Below are positions 32,146 to 36,483 of a stretch of DNA of 36,483 nucleotides, piece after piece (the first letter of the stretch is position 1; every line of letters starts with the position of its first letter). Source of the stretch: Marivirga lumbricoides (GTDB lineage Bacteria; Bacteroidota; Bacteroidia; Cytophagales; Cyclobacteriaceae); the NCBI RefSeq assembly GCF_014636295.1, contig NZ_BMEC01000025.1, positions 1-36,483 on the forward strand. The letters are read 5' to 3'. The notes beneath the pieces are model-generated. The model ran no database searches and had not been told where the DNA came from. It was given only the letters and a program-made list of their open reading frames with translations. Position numbers and translations under genes: made by a program.

Positions 32146-33780
32146 ATGGCTTCTCAAAAAACAACTAAATACATCTTCGTAACTGGAGGTGTTACATCAT
32201 CATTAGGTAAAGGAATTATTGCTGCTTCACTTGCAAAACTATTGCAGGCAAGAGGCTTTTCAGTAACTATCCAAAAACTCGATCCTTATATAAATATTGA
32301 TCCCGGAACATTGAATCCCTACGAACATGGGGAATGCTTTGTTACCGATGATGGAGCAGAAACAGATTTGGATTTAGGCCACTACGAAAGGTTTCTGAAC
32401 ATTAGTACCTCTCAGGCAAACAACGTAACTACCGGTAGAATTTACAATAATGTTATCACCAAAGAACGCGAAGGTGCTTATTTAGGCAAAACTGTGCAGG
32501 TAATTCCCCATATTACTGATGAAATAAAAAGAAATATTTATTCTGTAGCTGAAAACAATGAATATGACATTGTTATCACAGAAATTGGAGGTTGCGTAGG
32601 AGATATTGAATCACTACCTTTTATCGAAGCGATCCGACAGGTAAGATGGGATGTAGGTAGTAATAATTACCTGGTAATCAACCTTACATTGGTTCCTTAT
32701 TTGAAAGCTGCAGGTGAATTAAAAACAAAACCTACTCAGCATGCAGTAAAGCAGTTATTGGAATCAGGAATTCAGCCAGACATATTGGTTTGCCGAACTG
32801 AACACAAATTGCCACACGATATCAGAAAGAAAATAGCTCAATTCTGTAACGTGAATGTCAATTCAGTTATAGAGGCGATGGATGCTGACTCCATTTACGA
32901 TGTTCCACTACTTATGCGTAAAGAAAAACTGGACGAACGCGTTTTAGCTAAATTGAAACTATCTCACAAAATTGAGCCGGAACTAACACAGTGGAAAGAT
33001 TTTCTAGGAAGGTTAAAGAATCCAATTTCTGAAATACATATAGCATTAGTAGGTAAATATATTGAGCTTCCTGATGCGTATAAGTCAATTACTGAAGCTT
33101 TCATCCATGCCGGAACACAAAATGAAACCAAAGTACACATCAAGTGGATTCATTCAGAAGAAATAAATGAGAATAATGTAGAGGAGCTATTTGCCAACAT
33201 GCATGGCATTTTAGTGGCACCAGGCTTTGGCGAGAGAGGTATTGAAGGAAAAATTACCGCTATTAAGTTTGCCAGAGAAAACAATATGCCATTCTTTGGT
33301 ATCTGTTTAGGTATGCAGTGTGCTGTAGTAGAATTTGCACGCAATGTGTTGAACCTGAAAAATGCAGCCTCTATAGAAATGGATGAAAAAACTAAAAATC
33401 CTGTGATTGCTTTAATGCCGGATCAGAAGAACATCACCTTAAAAGGTGGCACCATGCGTTTAGGCTCCTACCCTTGCGAACTAAAAAAAGGAACAAAAGC
33501 TTACCTTGCATATGGAAAAGGTAAAATTAATGAGCGCCATAGACACAGATACGAATTTAATAACAGATATTTGCAGAAATTTGAAGAATTGGGAATGATC
33601 GCCAGCGGTATTAACCCTGATTCCAATTTGGTTGAAATTATAGAAATACCTGAACACCCATGGTTTGTAGGCACTCAATTTCATCCGGAATTAAAAAGTA
33701 CAGTACTCAATCCGCACCCGCTATTTGTGCGCTTTGTTAAAGCTAGTTTAGAGCATAAAATATTATCAGAATCGAATTAA
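32146..33780 (+). CDS. pyrG: CTP synthase
   Basis: PyrG makes CTP from UTP, ATP and glutamine. The ATG at 32146 gives 544 residues; an upstream TTG at 32107 lies inside the promoter and is rejected. The N-terminal synthetase domain opens with [16 protein letters not shown] (P-loop). [18 protein letters not shown] and the Mg/CTP-site residues in [14 protein letters not shown] follow. The C-terminal class I glutamine amidotransferase has Cys387 in GICLGMQ and His513/Glu515 in FHPELKS. A 286-nt gap precedes it, and yidC starts 9 nt downstream, making a pyrG-yidC pair. Confidence 0.97.
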   Translation: MASQKTTKYIFVTGGVTSSLGKGIIAASLAKLLQARGFSVTIQKLDPYINIDPGTLNPYEHGECFVTDDGAETDLDLGHYERFLNISTSQANNVTTGRIYNNVITKEREGAYLGKTVQVIPHITDEIKRNIYSVAENNEYDIVITEIGGCVGDIESLPFIEAIRQVRWDVGSNNYLVINLTLVPYLKAAGELKTKPTQHAVKQLLESGIQPDILVCRTEHKLPHDIRKKIAQFCNVNVNSVIEAMDADSIYDVPLLMRKEKLDERVLAKLKLSHKIEPELTQWKDFLGRLKNPISEIHIALVGKYIELPDAYKSITEAFIHAGTQNETKVHIKWIHSEEINENNVEELFANMHGILVAPGFGERGIEGKITAIKFARENNMPFFGICLGMQCAVVEFARNVLNLKNAASIEMDEKTKNPVIALMPDQKNITLKGGTMRLGSYPCELKKGTKAYLAYGKGKINERHRHRYEFNNRYLQKFEELGMIASGINPDSNLVEIIEIPEHPWFVGTQFHPELKSTVLNPHPLFVRFVKASLEHKILSESN

Positions 33781-33789
33781 TATAGTTAA

Positions 33790-35640
33790 ATGGAAAAAAA
33801 TCAAGCGACAGGACTCATCCTTATATCCATCTTACTGATAGGGTATTTTTGGTTTTTTGCGGAGGCTCCCCAACCTGCAGAAAACACAGATACCAACACA
33901 GTTGAAGCAGTAAGTGATACTATTGAGACAGAGAATTTATCAGCTGAGAACACCCAAAATACAGTAGAAGCAACAGGTAATGACTCCGTTAGAAATGAGG
34001 CTTTAAGAGCTAAATTTGGAGTGTTTGCTCCTGCAGCAGAAGGTGAATCTCAAGCCTATAACTTTAATACTGAAGTTATTAATGTAACTTTTGATAGTAA
34101 AGGGGCTAACATAAGTAACCTGGAATTAAAAAATTACAAAACTTATGAAGGCGAACCTTTAATTTTAGCAGAAGCAGAACTGGACAAAAAGCAGCTTTTG
34201 GTAAATACTGCAACGGGCGTTATTGACTTAAATGAGTTAAATTATCAGTTAGTAGATAAACCTTCTGCAACTATTGCTCCTGGAGATACGGTTCAATTAA
34301 CTTTCAGAGCTGAATTAGGAAATGGTAAAAACGTAGAGCAGATATACACTCTTTCAGGAGAACATTATGAAATAGGATACGGCATAAAGCTTAATGGTTT
34401 TTCCAATGAAATTACGGGAGATAAATTCACATTTATCTGGAATAAGAAAATGCGAAGGTATGAAAAAGACCCTGAGCAAAGCCAACGGAAGGCTACCATT
34501 AATTATTATTCTGTAGAAGAAGGTAAAGATGGTTTAAGTGAAGCAGACGAAACTGATGAAGAAGCTATTGTTGACCCCCTTAAATGGTTTTCTTTCAAGC
34601 AGAATTTCTTCAATGCCGCTTTAATTTCTGAAATTCCGATGCAGCGTGCTGAAGCCAAGGTTTCCAGCATAGGCTTATCAGATGAGTTTGTTAAAACGGG
34701 ACAGGTTAAAGTGGAGTTGCCTTTGGCAGAAGTAAAGGAAAATGCTCTGGCTTTTAAATATTACTATGGCCCCAACAATTATAAAATATTACAGAGTGTA
34801 GCTCCTGATTTTGAAGAGAACATTTATCTTGGTTGGTTCCCTATCAGCCTTGTAAACAAATACATCATCATTAATGTATTTCATGTTCTGGAGAAGTTCA
34901 TTAGCAATTATGGTATCATCATCATCATTCTGGTATTCCTGATCAAGTTGGCATTATCTCCTCTTTCTTACAAGTCTTACGTTTCAATGGCTAAAACTAA
35001 GGTTTTAAAGCCTCAGTTAGATGAAATTAAAGAAAAGCATGGTGGAGATATGCAAAAGGCGCAGGCGGAACAAATGCAGCTTTACCAAAAAGTGGGTGTA
35101 AACCCTCTCTCAGGTTGTATTCCCCTTTTGCTTCAGATGCCTATTCTATTTGCCATGTTCTATTTCTTCCCGAGCTCAATTGAGCTAAGGCAGGAAAGTT
35201 TCTTGTGGGCAACGGATTTATCAAGCTATGATAGTATCGCAACTTTACCCTTCACCATTCCATTTTATGGTGACCACGTAAGTTTATTTACCATCCTGAT
35301 GACTTTATCCACTTTATTAATTACCTGGTCTCAGGGTCAGGTGAGCTCAGTACAGGGACCAATGAAGAACATTCAGTATATCATGCCAATAGTGTTCATG
35401 TTTGTATTGAATAATTTTGCAGCAGCATTAAGCTTCTACTATTTTGTGGCTAACATTATCACATTCGGTCAGCAGACTTTAATCAGAAGAATGATAGATG
35501 AAGATAAGATTAAAGCTATTCTGGAGGAGAACAAAAAGAAAAATGTAAATAAGAAGACTTCTAAATTTCAGCAAAGACTGCAGGAAGCCATGAAGGCCAG
35601 TGAAGAAGCTAAAAAAACAAAAAACAAAAAAGGAAAGTAA
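33790..35640 (+). CDS. yidC: Membrane protein insertase YidC
   Basis: YidC inserts and folds inner-membrane proteins, alone or with SecYEG. The 616-residue protein has an N-terminal anchor (GLILISILLIGYFWFF), an acidic linker, and a large periplasmic beta domain (~95-350). Then come the five conserved helices: IIIIILVFLIKLALSPLS with the following cytoplasmic hairpin KTKVLKPQLDEIKEKHGGDM, GCIPLLLQMPILFAMFYFF, and three more to AALSFYYFVANIITFGQQ. The Lys-rich C-terminal tail (EENKKKNVNKKTSKFQ onwards) fits the ribosome-binding tails of this branch. It lies 9 nt downstream of pyrG and is followed by a terminator. Confidence 0.96.
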   Translation: MEKNQATGLILISILLIGYFWFFAEAPQPAENTDTNTVEAVSDTIETENLSAENTQNTVEATGNDSVRNEALRAKFGVFAPAAEGESQAYNFNTEVINVTFDSKGANISNLELKNYKTYEGEPLILAEAELDKKQLLVNTATGVIDLNELNYQLVDKPSATIAPGDTVQLTFRAELGNGKNVEQIYTLSGEHYEIGYGIKLNGFSNEITGDKFTFIWNKKMRRYEKDPEQSQRKATINYYSVEEGKDGLSEADETDEEAIVDPLKWFSFKQNFFNAALISEIPMQRAEAKVSSIGLSDEFVKTGQVKVELPLAEVKENALAFKYYYGPNNYKILQSVAPDFEENIYLGWFPISLVNKYIIINVFHVLEKFISNYGIIIIILVFLIKLALSPLSYKSYVSMAKTKVLKPQLDEIKEKHGGDMQKAQAEQMQLYQKVGVNPLSGCIPLLLQMPILFAMFYFFPSSIELRQESFLWATDLSSYDSIATLPFTIPFYGDHVSLFTILMTLSTLLITWSQGQVSSVQGPMKNIQYIMPIVFMFVLNNFAAALSFYYFVANIITFGQQTLIRRMIDEDKIKAILEENKKKNVNKKTSKFQQRLQEAMKASEEAKKTKNKKGK

Positions 35641-35675
35641 TAATATTAATTCTACTTTAATTTTTTTTAACATTG

Positions 35676-35706
35676 AAGGAATCAATTTATTTTGATTCCT
35701 TTTTTT
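35676..35706 (+). terminator. Intrinsic terminator after yidC
   Basis: A 10-bp stem, AAGGAATCAA (35676-35685) with TTGATTCCTT (35692-35701), has a 6-nt loop and runs directly into a T-tract. It lies 36 nt after the yidC stop. Confidence 0.85.
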
Positions 35707-35847
35707 GTATTATATTGCCATACAATTGCGCAATCATCTAAAAATGATGGTTCTTTTCGCAATATTTTAATAGTGACCTCAGTCTGCTCTCCCCTTAGAG
35801 AGGCACTCGTTTGATTGAGATGGATTACTGGTATTTAATGAAATTAA

Positions 35848-36333
35848 ATGAGAAGTACTCCCGTTCAAATTAATAAACAAAAAGAGATGAGACTTTATAC
35901 ACACCCAAAATTAAGAATTACTGTAGAAGAAATTGATGGCATCCCATACATAAAAGAAGTATGGAGAGGCATATTTAATCCTATAGTTTTCAGAGACTTA
36001 ATCGGTAATTCGTTTCAGATATATAAAAAACATTTATCTAATATAAGGCTGGAGCACCAAAATAAATTTCTTCTATTGGGAGATACCCGGGATTTGGAAT
36101 TGATCAGAGATGAAGAAGTAGATTGGATTAATAAGGTAGTGAATCCGCAATACGAGGCACTGGGTATAACACATCAGGCCATTATTGCGCCAATTTCCCA
36201 ATATGCTTCCGGTAAAGTAAATGAAGTAAACACTGATGAAAACTATTTGCACTTCATTACAAAGTTATTCAAAGATGAAAACTCAGCATTACAATGGTTT
36301 TTAACTGATAATAGAGTAAAATCAAATATTTAG
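35848..36333 (+). CDS. STAS/SEC14-like (SpoIIAA-fold) protein of unknown function
   Basis: The product has 161 residues from the ATG at 35848; an alternative ATG at 35887 (MRLYTHPKLRITV) gives 148. The pattern resembles Bacteroidota STAS/SEC14-type proteins: two opening strands (LRITVEEIDGIPYIKEVWRG), a helix, FLLLGDTRDLELI, VDWINKVVNPQYEALGITHQ, AIIAPIS and a final helix with DENSALQWFL. There is no signal peptide or membrane segment. Members of this class are small cytoplasmic proteins whose role is not established; the assignment comes from overall pattern and is moderate. It is isolated between the yidC terminator and the IS fragment. Confidence 0.72.
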   Translation: MRSTPVQINKQKEMRLYTHPKLRITVEEIDGIPYIKEVWRGIFNPIVFRDLIGNSFQIYKKHLSNIRLEHQNKFLLLGDTRDLELIRDEEVDWINKVVNPQYEALGITHQAIIAPISQYASGKVNEVNTDENYLHFITKLFKDENSALQWFLTDNRVKSNI

Positions 36334-36397
36334 CATTTTAACAGTTTTGACTAATCTTGGATCAATCTGAAAATCTGGGGATTTATAGATGAAGGAT

Positions 36398-36405
36398 TAA
36401 CTTTG
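36398..36405 (+). promoter_or_regulatory. Candidate promoter of the right-edge IS gene
   Basis: TAACTTTG matches TAnnTTTG and lies 18 nt upstream of the GTG that probably starts the transposase fragment. Confidence 0.4.
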
Positions 36406-36423
36406 CACAAAAAAAAAGTTAAA

Positions 36424-36483
36424 GTGGATCAGGGTTTAATTGAGTTGTTTTTGCCTGAAGGCATTCTTGAGTACTTCCAGGTT
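36424..36483 (+). CDS. 5' end of an ISAon1-like transposase N-terminal-region gene (truncated by the window)
   Basis: Only about 20 codons are visible. From GTG at 36424 the frame reads VDQGLIELFLPEGILEYFQV and is still open at the window edge. An opening of the type DQxLIxFLLPxGLLDYFxL is typical of the short N-terminal-region protein of ISAon1-group insertion sequences in Bacteroidota. The N-terminal GTG is my choice because no ATG is in frame. If correct, the left end of an insertion sequence lies within about 36334-36424. With so few residues the call is tentative. Confidence 0.5.
   Translation, partial: MDQGLIELFLPEGILEYFQV

Noticed and set aside
1-36483. tRNA, rRNA, riboswitch or defence-system genes
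   Set aside because: I looked for cloverleaf-like arms, rRNA motifs, known aptamer cores and nuclease, restriction or toxin neighbourhoods in the intergenic regions and found none I could support.

Overview
The window looks like a chromosomal stretch of a Bacteroidota bacterium, most likely order Cytophagales. Several things point there. DNA is A+T-rich. Many starts are preceded by the Bacteroidota promoter -7 element TAnnTTTG and by A-rich leaders without Shine-Dalgarno sequences. One secreted protein carries a type IX secretion (T9SS) type-B sorting domain. FabI and the queuine tRNA-ribosyltransferase have forms I associate with this phylum, and a transposase at the right edge resembles the ISAon1 group. 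The content is mainly housekeeping, with one repeat/transposase island at 7.6-8.9 kb. I see no rRNA, tRNA or CRISPR array.

Layout. 0-3.7 kb (minus strand): prfB, split by its programmed +1 frameshift, then ilvE, a PduO-type cobalamin adenosyltransferase and a small acidic protein. 4-7.6 kb (plus): 4-hydroxyphenylpyruvate dioxygenase, a phosphohexomutase and an MJ0936/YfcE-type phosphodiesterase. 7.6-8.9 kb: an IS200-like/RAYT Y1 transposase inside a cluster of palindromic REP-like repeats, bracketed by two direct 84-bp repeats. 9-10.5 kb (minus): an orphan ABC ATPase and a Lys/Ala-rich basic protein. 10.6-16.8 kb (plus): a compact run hisS-hutH-T9SS cargo-ybaB-glycosyltransferase, with overlapping or nearly touching genes. 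16.9-20.6 kb: a multi-pass membrane protein of unknown role (plus), then a secreted protein, a serine hydrolase and a DUF1304 membrane protein (minus). 20.7-23.5 kb (plus): UDP-sugar 4-epimerase, fabI, ispE. 23.6-28.7 kb (minus): tgt, an LptF/LptG permease, an EamA transporter and a large secreted Ig/cadherin-like protein, probably one operon. 28.7-35.6 kb (plus): glycosyltransferase, ECF sigma factor, rsmG, a membrane-anchored hypothetical protein, pyrG, yidC. 35.8 kb to the end: a STAS/SEC14-like protein and the first codons of an insertion-sequence gene.

Themes: translation (prfB, hisS, tgt, rsmG), envelope and cell surface (fabI, ispE, yidC, LptF/G, epimerase, two glycosyltransferases, T9SS cargo), and amino-acid metabolism (ilvE, hppD, hutH). 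The observations most worth a second look are the REP/RAYT island with its alternative palindromes, the prfB frameshift whose AGGGGG stimulator sits in a genome whose ordinary starts lack such sites, a TGT lacking the zinc-binding cysteines, and an inverted repeat on the pyrG promoter.
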